From Erythrobacter sanguineus (GTDB taxonomy: Bacteria; Pseudomonadota; Alphaproteobacteria; Sphingomonadales; Sphingomonadaceae): a DNA stretch of 64,000 nucleotides. Under the pieces are notes generated by a model. It was not told the DNA's origin. It saw only the letters and a program-made list of their open reading frames with translations, and made no database searches. Position 1 is the stretch's first letter; each line of letters opens with the position of its first letter. Location of the stretch: assembly GCA_945878845.1 (NCBI GenBank), contig CAMCUB010000004.1, positions 62,001 through 126,000 of the forward strand, written 5' to 3'. Positions 1-8,461 of this stretch are shown in pieces. A program made the position numbers and the translations under genes.

Positions 1-255
1 GGCCGCGGCTATGCCACCGAGGCGGCGGGCGCGGTGCTGCATGTCGCGCGGATGCTCGGCCACCGGCGGGTGGTTGCGGGGCACTTCGTCGACAATCCGG
101 CCTCGGGCAAGGTGCTCCGCAAGATCGGCTTCGTCCCCACCGGGCGAGGCGGCCAGCGCTTCAGCGCCGCCCGCGGCCACACGGTCGAATCGGTCGAGTA
201 TGCGCTCGATCTGGAGGCCGACATGGACCCCGCGCCGTTTGCGCGCGCCGCCTGA
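1..255 (+). CDS. GNAT family N-acetyltransferase, C-terminal part
   Basis: The frame is open from the first base of the window and ends at a TGA, so the N-terminus lies outside. The 84 visible residues start with GRGYATEAAG, the acetyl-CoA pyrophosphate-binding loop (R/Q-x-x-G-x-G/A type) of GNAT acetyltransferases. They continue through NPASGKVLRKIGF, the conserved strand-helix typical of the RimJ/RimL-like branch, where an Asn precedes the helix and a GF pair follows. The family transfers acetyl from acetyl-CoA to an amine on a protein or small molecule; the substrate cannot be told from this fragment. The next gene, a TetR regulator, begins 61 bases downstream on the same strand. Confidence 0.85.
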   Translation, partial: GRGYATEAAGAVLHVARMLGHRRVVAGHFVDNPASGKVLRKIGFVPTGRGGQRFSAARGHTVESVEYALDLEADMDPAPFARAA

Positions 256-316
256 GGGAGCCAAGACCGGCGGGCGGCTTGTTCGCACCTGCAAATTCTC
301 CTAGAGGCGCAGGCAT

Positions 317-913
317 ATGGTCGCGAGAAAAAGACTGACACCCGAGGAATCGCGCAGCACCGCGCTCGCCGCGGCGCGTGCGCTGCTGATCGAGACGGGT
401 CCGCAATCGGTGACGCTGAAGGCGGTCTCGGCCCGCATCGGGCGCACCCATGCCAACCTGCTGCACCATTTCGGCTCGGCCTCCGGGCTCCAGCGCGCAC
501 TGGCCGAGCATCTGGCGCGCACCGTGTGCGAGACGATTCTGCAGGCGGTCCATGCCAGCCGCGCCGGGCTGGGATCGGCGCGCGAGGTGGTCGATCTCGC
601 CTTCGACGCCTTCGACCGTGAGGGTGCGGGCGCGCTCACCAGCTGGATGCTGCTGACCGGGAACGAGGATGCCCTGGACCCGATCATCTCGGTGATCCAC
701 GACCTGCTCGACGAACTCACTCCGACCGAACCGCCCGAGCATATCGCCGAGCGGCGGCTGCACCGCGACACGCTGAGCCTCGTGCTGATGGCGCTGGGCG
801 ATGCGCTGATCGGCGGAGCGCTGGCGAAGTCGCTCGGCCTGCCGCGCGATGCGGCGCGCGAGCGGGCGACAGCGATGCTCGAAGCGAGCCTCGCCGGGCA
901 CCAGACGGCTTAA
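317..913 (+). CDS. TetR/AcrR family transcriptional regulator
   Basis: This 198-residue protein has the normal length for a TetR-family one-component repressor. An N-terminal helix-turn-helix lies at about residues 32-58 (VTLKAVSARIGRTHANLLHHF, shown here in part as TLKAVSARIGRTHANLLHHF), with the typical A-x-x-G and xHHF ending. The remaining all-helical C-terminal domain would bind an unknown ligand. No inverted-repeat operator was recognised in the 61-base upstream gap, which has only weak ribosome-binding potential. The 3' end overlaps the convergent ygfZ by 4 bases. The regulated genes are unknown; the GNAT gene upstream is a possibility only by position. Confidence 0.85.
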   Translation: MVARKRLTPEESRSTALAAARALLIETGPQSVTLKAVSARIGRTHANLLHHFGSASGLQRALAEHLARTVCETILQAVHASRAGLGSAREVVDLAFDAFDREGAGALTSWMLLTGNEDALDPIISVIHDLLDELTPTEPPEHIAERRLHRDTLSLVLMALGDALIGGALAKSLGLPRDAARERATAMLEASLAGHQTA

Positions 914-1644
914 CTTTCGGCTGGTAGCACTCCGGCGCGCTGCCAAGCGGGCAGGCGCGCGGGATCGAGTGCCTCCACCCTCAGGTGATCGACGGCGAGG
1001 CCGAGGTCTTCGTAGGCCGTCACCCGCCGCGCCTCGTCGGACTCCGCGAGGGGCACCACTACCAGCCGCCGGTTGACCTTCTGCCGCCAGTTCATCCGCG
1101 CGGTGTTCTCCTGCCCGACATAACAGCCCTTGGTGAAGCTGACGCCTTGCAATTCGACCGCGTTGGTCTCGAGCCACAGGGTGTCGCCCATCTCCGCCCG
1201 CCCCTCGGGCACGCCCAGTGCGAGGCGGTGGGCGAGCCATGCGGCGTCTGCGCTCGCGCCCTCGGGTGCGGCGAGCCAGCGGTGGCCGAGGGCGGGGAGG
1301 CGAGGGTCGGGGACCGCACCCTCGCACGCGTCGGGGCTCCAGTGCACGCCAAGGCTTTCGTCGCGCGCGATGGCGATCTTGCGGCGCAGGCGGTACATCG
1401 ACAGGCGCTTCGCCAGCTCGTCGGCGTGCTCGGCCTCGCAATCGAGCAGCAAGTCCGCGCCGTCAGCCCACACCAGAAAATCGAACAGGTGCTTGCCCTG
1501 CGCGCTCAGCAGGGCGGCGTAGCAGGGGAGCGGGCCGGCGGTGTCATTGGTGACGAGGCCTTGGAGGAAGGCGGCGACATTCTCCGCCTCGTCAAGCGGC
1601 GACAGGCGAACAAGCGCGCGGGTGTTCAGCAGGGTTGCAGTCAT
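910..1644 (-). CDS. ygfZ: YgfZ/GcvT-domain folate-binding protein
   Basis: A 244-residue protein of the YgfZ branch of the GcvT-like folate-binding family. The diagnostic motif KGCYVGQE is at residues 172-179; its Cys is the residue needed for function in E. coli YgfZ. The N-terminal half carries the aminomethyltransferase-like fold segments (LQGLVTNDT, LLSAQGKHLFDFLVW). Known members support the assembly or repair of certain iron-sulfur enzymes, such as MiaB, using tetrahydrofolate. It is somewhat shorter than E. coli YgfZ (about 326 residues), as is common in alphaproteobacteria. It is divergent from pyrC, with a 38-base gap, and its end overlaps the TetR gene by 4 bases. Confidence 0.9.
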   Translation of the reverse strand: MTATLLNTRALVRLSPLDEAENVAAFLQGLVTNDTAGPLPCYAALLSAQGKHLFDFLVWADGADLLLDCEAEHADELAKRLSMYRLRRKIAIARDESLGVHWSPDACEGAVPDPRLPALGHRWLAAPEGASADAAWLAHRLALGVPEGRAEMGDTLWLETNAVELQGVSFTKGCYVGQENTARMNWRQKVNRRLVVVPLAESDEARRVTAYEDLGLAVDHLRVEALDPARLPAWQRAGVLPAES

Positions 1645-1682
1645 GGGTGACAGATAGGCACAGGCAAAGCTAAGGGGAAGCC

Positions 1683-2720
1683 ATGAGCGACCGCCTGACC
1701 ATCCGCCGCCCCGACGACTGGCATCTCCATTTCCGCGATGGCGACATCATGCGCGAGGTGGTGCCCTATACCGCGCGCCAGTTCGCCCGCGCGATCGTGA
1801 TGCCCAACCTCACCCCGCCGGTGACGACCACCGCGCTGGGTGCAGCCTATCGCGACCGCATCCGCGCTGCCGTGCCCGAGGGCGTGCAGTTCGAGCCGCT
1901 GATGACCTGCTACCTCACCGATACCACCGAAGCTGAGGATCTGGTGCGGGGCGCCGCGACAGGCGTGTTCACAGCAGCCAAGATGTATCCCGCCAACGCC
2001 ACCACCAACTCGGCGGCCGGGGTGACCAATGTCGAGAACCTCTACCCGGTGCTCGCGCGGATGGAGGCCGAGGACATCGTGCTGTGCATCCACGGCGAGG
2101 TGACCGACCATTCGATCGACGTGTTCGATCGCGAAAAGGAATTTATCGAGAGGCACTTGCGCGCGATTGTTGCGAGTTTCCCGAAGCTGCGGGTGGTGTT
2201 CGAGCACATCACCACCAGCGATGCGGTGGACTTCGTGAACGCCTCCGGCCCGCAGGTCGCCGCGACGATCACCCCCCAGCACTTGCACATCAACCGCAAC
2301 GCGATGCTGGTCGGCGGGATTCAGCCGCACAATTACTGCCTGCCGGTCGCCAAGCGCGAGAGCCACCGGTTGGCGCTGCGCAAGGCGGCGACGAGTGGCT
2401 CGGCCAAATTCTTCCTCGGCACCGATTCGGCCCCGCACCTGCGCAGCGCCAAGGAGAGCTCCTGCGGCTGTGCGGGGATTTTCGGCGCGCCCTATGCGCT
2501 TGAGAGCTACCTCACGGTGTTCGACGAGGAAGGCGCACTCGACAAATTCGAGGGCTTCGCCTCGCTCCACGGCCCGGCCTTTTACAAGCTCCCGGTCAAC
2601 GAGGAGACGGTGACGCTCGAACGCGCAGAAGTGGCGGTGCCGCAATGCCTGCATGTCACCGGAGAGGAAATCGTCCCGTGGCACGGCGGGCAGACGATCG
2701 GCTGGAAGTTCCTAGGCTGA
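1683..2720 (+). CDS. pyrC: Dihydroorotase (class II, PyrC)
   Basis: Dihydroorotase interconverts carbamoyl-aspartate and dihydroorotate, the third step of pyrimidine synthesis. The 345-residue length matches E. coli PyrC (about 348). The binuclear zinc site is complete: H14 and H16 in DDWHLHFRDG, the carboxylated lysine K100 in AAKMYPANATTNS, H137 in CIHGE, H175 in FEHITT and the catalytic D248 in LGTDSAPH. The start ATG follows AAGGGGAAGCC, a good ribosome-binding site. It is divergent from ygfZ and convergent with rarD, which it overlaps by 9 bases. It stands alone rather than beside other pyr genes, which is usual for this class. Confidence 0.96.
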   Translation: MSDRLTIRRPDDWHLHFRDGDIMREVVPYTARQFARAIVMPNLTPPVTTTALGAAYRDRIRAAVPEGVQFEPLMTCYLTDTTEAEDLVRGAATGVFTAAKMYPANATTNSAAGVTNVENLYPVLARMEAEDIVLCIHGEVTDHSIDVFDREKEFIERHLRAIVASFPKLRVVFEHITTSDAVDFVNASGPQVAATITPQHLHINRNAMLVGGIQPHNYCLPVAKRESHRLALRKAATSGSAKFFLGTDSAPHLRSAKESSCGCAGIFGAPYALESYLTVFDEEGALDKFEGFASLHGPAFYKLPVNEETVTLERAEVAVPQCLHVTGEEIVPWHGGQTIGWKFLG

Positions 2721-3626
2721 GGCGGCCTTCCGCTTCGCCCACAGGTCCCAGACGAACACTCCCACCGCCACCCAGATCAGCACGAAGCTCGCCAGCTTGG
2801 CGGGCGCGAGCGGCTGGTGGAAGACGAACAGGCCGAGAAAGAACACGATCGTGGGCGCGATGTACTGGAGGAAGCCCAGCGTCGAATAATCCATCCGCCG
2901 TGCGGCCAGTGCAAACAGCAGCAGCGGCACCGCGGTGACCACGCCCGAGAAGATAATCAGCGCGCTCATCCATGCATCCTGCCCGAAGGACGAGCCTTGC
3001 GGGCTGATCGCATACCACCCCGCGATTGCGACGGCGACGGGCAGCAGGATCGCGCTCTCGATGGTGAGGCCGGGGAGCGATCCCACGGCAACCTGTTTCC
3101 GCACAAGACCATAGACCGCAAAGCTGATGCCGAGTGTGAGGCTGATCCACAGGCTGGTGAGCGCTCCCGCAGCGAGCAGCGCAACCGCCACCGCGGCGAT
3201 GGCGACCGCGAGCCACTGGCGGCGGCTCAGTTTCTCGCTCAGCACCAGCGTGCCGAGCAGCACGTTCAAGAGCGGGTTCAGGTAATAGCCGATGCTGGTC
3301 GCATAGACCTCGCCCGCCATGATCGCCCAGATGTAGACGAACCAGTTGATCCCGATCAGCACGGCGCTGGCGAGCAGCGCGAGGAGGCTGCGCGGGCTCT
3401 TCAGCGCGTCCAGCAATTCGGGAAACTGGCGCCGGTATGCGACGATTGCGAGGCACAGCGGCAGGGTCCAGATGATCCGCCAGCCGACGAATTCGAACGG
3501 CGGCACGCTCTTCACCAGCACCAGATAGAGCGGCAGAAAGCCCCAGATCAGATAGGCGCCAAGCGCGGGTGCCAGACCCGAGGCGAGGGGGCCCGAGGGC
3601 TTCGAGGCGGGTTCGGGCGTGGACAT
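2712..3626 (-). CDS. rarD: RarD-type EamA/DMT superfamily transporter
   Basis: A 304-residue integral membrane protein with about ten hydrophobic helices arranged as two EamA repeats. The N-terminal segment LGAYLIWGFLPLYLVLVKSV matches the conserved opening of the RarD subfamily of drug/metabolite transporters, and PTIVFFLGLFVFHQPL near the C-terminus matches the second repeat. RarD was named for chloramphenicol sensitivity, but the natural substrate of most members is unknown. The 3' end overlaps pyrC convergently. The gene begins 100 bases from the promoter of the candidate small RNA on the opposite strand. Confidence 0.88.
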   Translation of the reverse strand: MSTPEPASKPSGPLASGLAPALGAYLIWGFLPLYLVLVKSVPPFEFVGWRIIWTLPLCLAIVAYRRQFPELLDALKSPRSLLALLASAVLIGINWFVYIWAIMAGEVYATSIGYYLNPLLNVLLGTLVLSEKLSRRQWLAVAIAAVAVALLAAGALTSLWISLTLGISFAVYGLVRKQVAVGSLPGLTIESAILLPVAVAIAGWYAISPQGSSFGQDAWMSALIIFSGVVTAVPLLLFALAARRMDYSTLGFLQYIAPTIVFFLGLFVFHQPLAPAKLASFVLIWVAVGVFVWDLWAKRKAASA

Positions 3627-3726
3627 GCTGGCGCGGCGTTAGGGGCGGGGCAGGGCTTAGGCAAGCGGCGCGGTGGCTGAACGGCGGCTTTCATCCGCGC
3701 TGCCGATTTGTTCAGGCAGGCATCGC

Positions 3727-3840
3727 TATAGATGAACGAAATCGCCCTTGCGACCATTCCCACCAGTGGTCGTCGGCACGCCAGGCACCTTTGCCCTTGC
3801 GTGGAAAGCGCCTCCGGAGCTCCTGCTCCGGGGGCGTTTT
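3727..3840 (+). ncRNA. Candidate structured small RNA or attenuated leader
   Basis: A TATAGA hexamer at 3727-3732, with only a weak upstream -35 match, could start a transcript of about 100 nt. That transcript would end at the strong hairpin described separately. Between them are two further hairpins that can form simultaneously: GCGACCA/TGGTCGT at 3750-3773 with a 10-base loop, and CACGC/GCGTG at 3777-3803 enclosing GGCA/TGCC. Three consecutive stems between a promoter-like element and a terminator suggest an RNA gene or a leader that attenuates the lipoprotein gene starting at 3892. A 74-codon open frame starts at 3732 but runs through the terminator into the lipoprotein gene and looks non-coding. 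The RNA family was not recognised. Confidence 0.4.
3806..3840 (+). terminator. Rho-independent terminator
   Basis: A 13-base-pair stem pairs 3806-3818 with 3827-3839 (AAGCGCCTCCGGA with TCCGGGGGCGTTT, two G-T wobbles) across an 8-base loop. The 3' arm runs into TTTT. It lies between rarD (opposite strand) and the lipoprotein gene, so it does not end any recognised protein gene. This supports a short upstream transcript or an attenuator. Confidence 0.75.
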
Positions 3841-3891
3841 CATGTGTGCAGGTGAGGGCCAAATTAACCATCCCCATGGCATGGGTGCTTG

Positions 3892-4611
3892 ATGCGTCGT
3901 ACTGTCATCCCCTTGGGGCCCCTCGCCCTACTCGCCGCCTGCGGGCCGGGCGGTGACGAGGCTGCGCAAAGTGCAGGCCTAATCGCGACCGACCCGGTGA
4001 TCGCCCGCGCGCTCCACGATCCCTTGATGACCGACCCCGATCTCGCCAGCCGCAACGAGGCCGCCGCCGCGATCGGCTTTGCCGACAGCGCCGCGCTGCC
4101 GGTGCTTGGCGGGAGCAGCGCGGCCGCCGACGCCGCGCGCGAGGCGATGCGGATCGAACTGCTCGAGAGCGGCACGCTCCCCGATCTGCCGCCTGCCAGT
4201 GACGCGCCGGGGCCTGCGGTGCTCGGGCCGATGTCGGGGGCGGAAGAACTGCTCGCCGCGGTCGGCGCGCCCGGCACTTGCGCGGAAGGTTTGAAGGAGG
4301 ACTTCGCGCTTGCCGCCACCCTGCCGCCCGCCGCCGCGATCCCGCCGCGCGCGATGGTGGTGCAGGCGGGCGGGAGCGATGTGGCGGGCTGCGGCTTGCG
4401 CATCATCCGCTATCTCACCCCCGCCGCGCCCGAGGAGGTGCTGCAATATCACCACGTCCGTGCGGGCCGCGCAGGCCTCGCGCCCACCCGCCACGCCGCG
4501 CCCGGCGACAGCATCGCCGGCACCGGCAAGGGGGCGGAGCGGCTCGCGGTCAGCTTGAGGAAGGCGGCGGGCGGCCTGACCGGCGTGACGCTGGTCTACC
4601 GCTCGAACTAG
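3892..4611 (+). CDS. Putative lipoprotein of unknown function
   Basis: A 239-residue protein starting with a lipoprotein signal peptide: two arginines, a hydrophobic stretch and the lipobox LAAC with C17 as the lipidated residue. It should therefore sit on the periplasmic face of the inner or outer membrane. ATG at 3892 was chosen over an in-frame TTG three bases upstream because it gives the standard signal peptide. The mature part is Ala/Gly/Pro-rich with no domain I recognise; a single Cys pair (GTCAEG and GCGLRI) could form a disulfide. It follows the candidate small RNA and its terminator by 51 bases and overlaps convergent astD by 4 bases. Confidence 0.7.
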   Translation: MRRTVIPLGPLALLAACGPGGDEAAQSAGLIATDPVIARALHDPLMTDPDLASRNEAAAAIGFADSAALPVLGGSSAAADAAREAMRIELLESGTLPDLPPASDAPGPAVLGPMSGAEELLAAVGAPGTCAEGLKEDFALAATLPPAAAIPPRAMVVQAGGSDVAGCGLRIIRYLTPAAPEEVLQYHHVRAGRAGLAPTRHAAPGDSIAGTGKGAERLAVSLRKAAGGLTGVTLVYRSN

Positions 4612-6020
4612 GGCCTCAGCCCCACCATGATCGTTGCGCGCGGCTGGTCCATCTCGGTGCTGGTGACCGGATAGGCGCTGTTGTCGGCGGCGTAATAGGC
4701 CGCGGGGCGATGGTTGCCCGAAATGCCGATCCCGCCGAACGGGGTCTTGGCCGAGGCGCCGTTGGTGGGCGCGTTCCAGTTGATGATCCCGGCGCGGATA
4801 TTCGCCCAGAACCGCCCGTAATCATCCGGGCTGCCGCCGATCAGCGCGGCCGAGAGGCCGAAGCGGGTGTTGTTCGCCTCGGTGATCGCGGTGTCGAGAT
4901 CGGGGACGCGGATCACTTGCAGCAGCGGGCCGAACAGCTCGATATCGGGGCGGTCGGCCACCTCGGTCACGTCAATGATGCCGGGGCTGAGGAACGGCAG
5001 GTCGGGCAGCGAGCGGCGCATGTTCAGCAGCGAGCGGCCGCCTGCGGTGATCAGCGCGACGAAGCTCTCCATCATCTGCTCGGCGGTGTCGTTGTCGATC
5101 ACCGGGCCCATGAAGGGCTGCGGCTCGCCGAGCGGATCGCCGACCATCAGCTTGCGCGCCAGCGGCACGAGTTCGGCCATCAGCGCGTCGTAGACGCTCT
5201 CGACCACGATCAGCCGCCGTGCCGCGGTGCAGCGCTGGCCGGCGGTGGCAAAGGCGCTCTGGACGATGATCGCGGCGGCGTCGGCCAGCTTGGGGGTGTC
5301 GGTGACGACGATCGGATTGTTGCCGCCCATCTCGAGCGCGACGATCTTGCCCGGATTGGCGGCGAGCTTGCGGTTGATGGCGATCCCGGACTGGGCCGAG
5401 CCGGTGAACAGCACGCCGCCGGTCCCGGGGTGGACGACCAGCGCCTTGCCCTCGTCGGGTCCGCCGATCACGCACTGGATGACGTCCGCGGGCACGCCGG
5501 CAGCGTGGAAGGCGGCGACCAGCGCCTCGCCCACCGCAGGCGTCTTCTCGGACGGCTTGAACACCACCGCATTGCCCGCGATGAGTGCCGGGATGATGTG
5601 GCCGCAGGGCAATTCTGCAGGGAAGGTGAAGGGGCCGATCACCACCATCACCCCGTGCGGCTTGTGGCGCAGCGCGGCGCTCGATCCGACGCCGGCGTCG
5701 AACTTCTTCTTGCCGGTGCGCTCGGCATAGGCCTGGACCGCAATGTCGACCTCGGCGACGACCGCGTCGACCTCGCTGCGGGCTTCCCGCAGGGGCTTGC
5801 CCGCCTCGCGCGCAATCAGATCGGCGAAGGTTTCGGCATCGCGGCGCACGGTGTTGGCGAAGGCGCGCAGCACGGTGATCCGCTCGGTCAGCGCGCGCGC
5901 GGCCCATGGTGCCCAGGCACGGCGCGCGGCTGAAACTGCCGCATCCACATCGGACACGGGCCCGCGCCACAATTCCTCGCCGGTGGCCGGCTCGTAGGAG
6001 ATGAGGTTGGTGTCGGTCAC
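4608..6020 (-). CDS. astD: Succinylglutamate-semialdehyde dehydrogenase
   Basis: This NAD-dependent aldehyde dehydrogenase is closest to AstD, which oxidises N-succinylglutamate semialdehyde to succinylglutamate, the fourth step of arginine succinyltransferase catabolism. Characteristic segments include LRHKPHGV, the catalytic E230 in LEMGGNN, the nucleophile C264 in AGQRCTAARR, and the AstD-type tail GNHRPAAYYAADNSAYP. A GTG start at 6020 is preferred: it gives MTDTNLISYEPATGEELW and a 470-residue protein close to the family norm (about 490). The open frame continues 96 bases upstream without family similarity. No astA, astB, astC or astE gene is nearby. The neighbouring selO ends 88 bases upstream. 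Confidence 0.9.
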   Translation of the reverse strand: MTDTNLISYEPATGEELWRGPVSDVDAAVSAARRAWAPWAARALTERITVLRAFANTVRRDAETFADLIAREAGKPLREARSEVDAVVAEVDIAVQAYAERTGKKKFDAGVGSSAALRHKPHGVMVVIGPFTFPAELPCGHIIPALIAGNAVVFKPSEKTPAVGEALVAAFHAAGVPADVIQCVIGGPDEGKALVVHPGTGGVLFTGSAQSGIAINRKLAANPGKIVALEMGGNNPIVVTDTPKLADAAAIIVQSAFATAGQRCTAARRLIVVESVYDALMAELVPLARKLMVGDPLGEPQPFMGPVIDNDTAEQMMESFVALITAGGRSLLNMRRSLPDLPFLSPGIIDVTEVADRPDIELFGPLLQVIRVPDLDTAITEANNTRFGLSAALIGGSPDDYGRFWANIRAGIINWNAPTNGASAKTPFGGIGISGNHRPAAYYAADNSAYPVTSTEMDQPRATIMVGLRP

Positions 6021-6108
6021 GTTAGCGATGTTCGCCTGTCTTATCCTTGCTCCCGTGCGGATGGGCGCGTGTATAGCGATCGCGCCTGAAAAGATAGGGG
6101 TGAGCCCG

Positions 6109-7521
6109 TTACGCATGTCCCGCAGGCTGGGGCGCGGGGCCGTGCGCTTCGCCCATTCGCCTCAGAGCGGCGACCTTGGCGTGGAGCGGGGCCCAGTCGT
6201 CGCCCTCGTCGATCGCGGCCCAGATGGCCTCGACCGCCTCGATCAGCATCGATTGGGGGGCGGGGTCGGACCAATAGGGGTGGGCATCGGCGACGGGCTC
6301 GTAAGCCGCGAGCGCCTCGCCCAATGCGCCTTGCGCTGCGCCTCTACCGCCCCGGTGCGCGAAGAAGAAGGCATCGGGCTGGAGCGCGCCCTCGCGCATT
6401 ACCGCCTCGCAGGCGGCCACGAGCTGCGTGTCGGCCTCGATCCCTTGCGATTGCACCCCCAGCCGCCAGCACCAGCGCCGCGCCACAGCCGCCATGTAGA
6501 GCGGCCCGAAGCGCTCCATGGCGGCGACCAGCGGCGCGGTCTCGGCATGGAGCCTGAGCGCGACGGCAAGCTGCCCGCAGTTCCAGTGCAGCGCCTCTGG
6601 CTGGCGGCCGAAGGCATAGAGGCCCGCATAGTCGAAATAGGCGGCGGTGAAGCCCGGCTCCCACGACGGCAGCCAGCGCCACGGGCCGTAGTCGAAGCTC
6701 TCGCCGGTGATGTTCATGTTGTCGGTGTTGAGCACCCCGTGGACGAAGCCTGCCACCATGTAGCTCGCGGCCAGATCGGCCATGCGTTCGACCACGGCGT
6801 GCATCAGGCGGATCGCGGGATTGTCGCGGTCGGGGGCGTCTTCGGGTGGGGGCGGGGCGGGGAAGTGGGCGAGGCAGTAGGCGATCAGCGCCTCCATCTC
6901 GTCCGCCGCCTCCAGCGCCAGAAGCCGCTGGAAGGTGCCGAAGCGGATATGCGAATGGCTGAGCCGCACCAGTACCGCCGAGCGGGTGGGCGAGGGCTCG
7001 TCCCCGCGATAGAGCGCCTCGCCGGTCTCGATCACGCTGAAGGTTTTCGAGGTGTTGACGCCCAACGCCTCGAGCATCTCGGTCGCGAGAATCTCGCGCA
7101 CTGCGCCCTTCAGCGTCAGCCGCCCGTCCCCGCTGCGGCTCCACGGCGTGGTGCCCGAACCCTTGGTGCCGAGGTCCATCAGCCGGCCGTCGGCACCGCG
7201 CAGCTGCGCGAACAGGAACCCGCGCCCGTCGCCGATCTCGGGATTGTACACCCGGAACTGGTGGCCGTGATAGCGCAGCGCGAGCGGCTGGGGGATATTG
7301 CCCTCCAAGGGCGCGAACCGCCCGAAGTGCCGCAGCCAATCGTCATCGAAAAGTTGCGAAAGCCCGACGCTCGCCGCCGCGTGATCATTGCGCCAGCGCA
7401 AGCGGGTTTCAGGAAAGTCGGCAGCGGCAACCGGATCGCCGAGCCATTCGGACACCGCCGTGATCGCCGGGTCGGGGCGATAGGGGACATCACAATCGGG
7501 GAGTTGCACAGGCTCGCTCAT
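6109..7521 (-). CDS. selO: SelO family protein adenylyltransferase (YdiU)
   Basis: A 470-residue pseudokinase of the SelO/UPF0061 family. Studied members flip ATP in the active site and transfer AMP to Ser, Thr or Tyr of proteins, with a link to redox stress. Family motifs seen are YHGHQFRVYNPEIGDGRGFL, LGTKGSGTTPWSRSGDGRLT with the conserved Lys-Gly-Ser-Gly-Thr loop, and NTDNMNITGESFDYGPW carrying the metal-binding Asp/Asn. ATG at 7521 (MSEPVQLPD) was chosen because the 14 upstream codons are not family-like. The C-terminal end lacks the late Cys that some SelO proteins have. It is divergent from the hydrolase at 7595 with 73 bases between, which should hold both promoters. Confidence 0.92.
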   Translation of the reverse strand: MSEPVQLPDCDVPYRPDPAITAVSEWLGDPVAAADFPETRLRWRNDHAAASVGLSQLFDDDWLRHFGRFAPLEGNIPQPLALRYHGHQFRVYNPEIGDGRGFLFAQLRGADGRLMDLGTKGSGTTPWSRSGDGRLTLKGAVREILATEMLEALGVNTSKTFSVIETGEALYRGDEPSPTRSAVLVRLSHSHIRFGTFQRLLALEAADEMEALIAYCLAHFPAPPPPEDAPDRDNPAIRLMHAVVERMADLAASYMVAGFVHGVLNTDNMNITGESFDYGPWRWLPSWEPGFTAAYFDYAGLYAFGRQPEALHWNCGQLAVALRLHAETAPLVAAMERFGPLYMAAVARRWCWRLGVQSQGIEADTQLVAACEAVMREGALQPDAFFFAHRGGRGAAQGALGEALAAYEPVADAHPYWSDPAPQSMLIEAVEAIWAAIDEGDDWAPLHAKVAALRRMGEAHGPAPQPAGHA

Positions 7522-7594
7522 GCCGCGATAGTGGCGGCACGCAGGGCGGCGCGCAAGGCGCAAGGGCCCTCGACTGAAGGGAATACCGGCAAGG

Positions 7595-8461
7595 ATGGCC
7601 GCATTGTACGAAGACCGCTACTGGACCAGCAGCGATGGCCTTACCTTGCATTACCGGAATTATCCCGGGCCCGATGGCGGGAGCAAGCTGCCGGTGCTGT
7701 GTATGCACGGCCTCACCCGCAATGCCCGCGATTTTGGCGCGCTGGCCGAGGCGCTGTGCGCCACCCGCCCCGTGATCGTCCCCGAAATGCGCGGCCGCGG
7801 CATGAGCGACTATGCGCCGGATTCGGACACCTATTCGCCGCTCACCTATGTCCAGGACGTGGAAAAGCTGCTCGCCGAGCTGGAGATAGACCGGTTCGCC
7901 GTGGTCGGCACTTCGATGGGCGGGCTGATGACCATGCTGATGGCGGCGGGCAAGCCCGGGCGGATGAGCGCGGTGGTGATGAACGACATCGGCCCCGAAG
8001 TGCAGACCGCAGGGCTCGCGCGGATTTCGGGCTATGTCGGACAGGGCCGCTCCTACCCCACCTGGATCCACGCCGCGCGCGGGCTGGCCGAGGCTCATGG
8101 CGCGGCTTTCCCCAAGTTCAATCTCGACCAGTGGCTCGAAATGGCCAAGCGCACCATGGTGGTGAGCCAGAACGGGCGGATCGTGTTCGACTACGACATG
8201 GCGATCGCCGAGCCCTTCGCCAAGCCCGGCAACGCCGCGCCGCCCAACCTGTGGCTTGCCTTCGAGGCCTTGTCGGGTGTGCCGATGCTGCTGGTGCGCG
8301 GCGGGCTGTCGGACCTCATCAGCCCCGACACGGTCAAGCAGATGGGGGTGCGCAATCCCAAGATGACCACCGTCACCGTCCCCGATGCTGGCCATGCGCC
8401 CACGCTTGACGAGCCCGAGGTGCGCGCAGCGATCCTCGCGCTGCTGGACGGGGCGGAGTGA
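7595..8461 (+). CDS. Alpha/beta hydrolase
   Basis: A 288-residue alpha/beta-hydrolase-fold enzyme without signal peptide. The nucleophile elbow GTSMGG places Ser at residue 107. The oxyanion region is VLCMHGLTRNARDF, and a late His in DAGHAPTLDEPE near residue 268 completes the usual triad, with an acidic residue from the LVRGGLSDLI loop. The fold covers esterases, lipases and C-C hydrolases, so the substrate is open. The stop overlaps the GTG start of the following glycosyltransferase by 4 bases (GTGA), so the two are probably translationally coupled. Confidence 0.85.
   Translation: MAALYEDRYWTSSDGLTLHYRNYPGPDGGSKLPVLCMHGLTRNARDFGALAEALCATRPVIVPEMRGRGMSDYAPDSDTYSPLTYVQDVEKLLAELEIDRFAVVGTSMGGLMTMLMAAGKPGRMSAVVMNDIGPEVQTAGLARISGYVGQGRSYPTWIHAARGLAEAHGAAFPKFNLDQWLEMAKRTMVVSQNGRIVFDYDMAIAEPFAKPGNAAPPNLWLAFEALSGVPMLLVRGGLSDLISPDTVKQMGVRNPKMTTVTVPDAGHAPTLDEPEVRAAILALLDGAE

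Noticed and set aside
3732..3956. 74-codon open frame starting at the TATAGA element (possible leader peptide)
   Set aside because: It continues through a strong terminator and out of frame into the lipoprotein gene, has no good ribosome-binding site and no run of regulatory codons.
6001..8409. 802-codon plus-strand open frame across selO and the hydrolase
   Set aside because: It runs antisense to selO and out of frame with the hydrolase and shows no family features.
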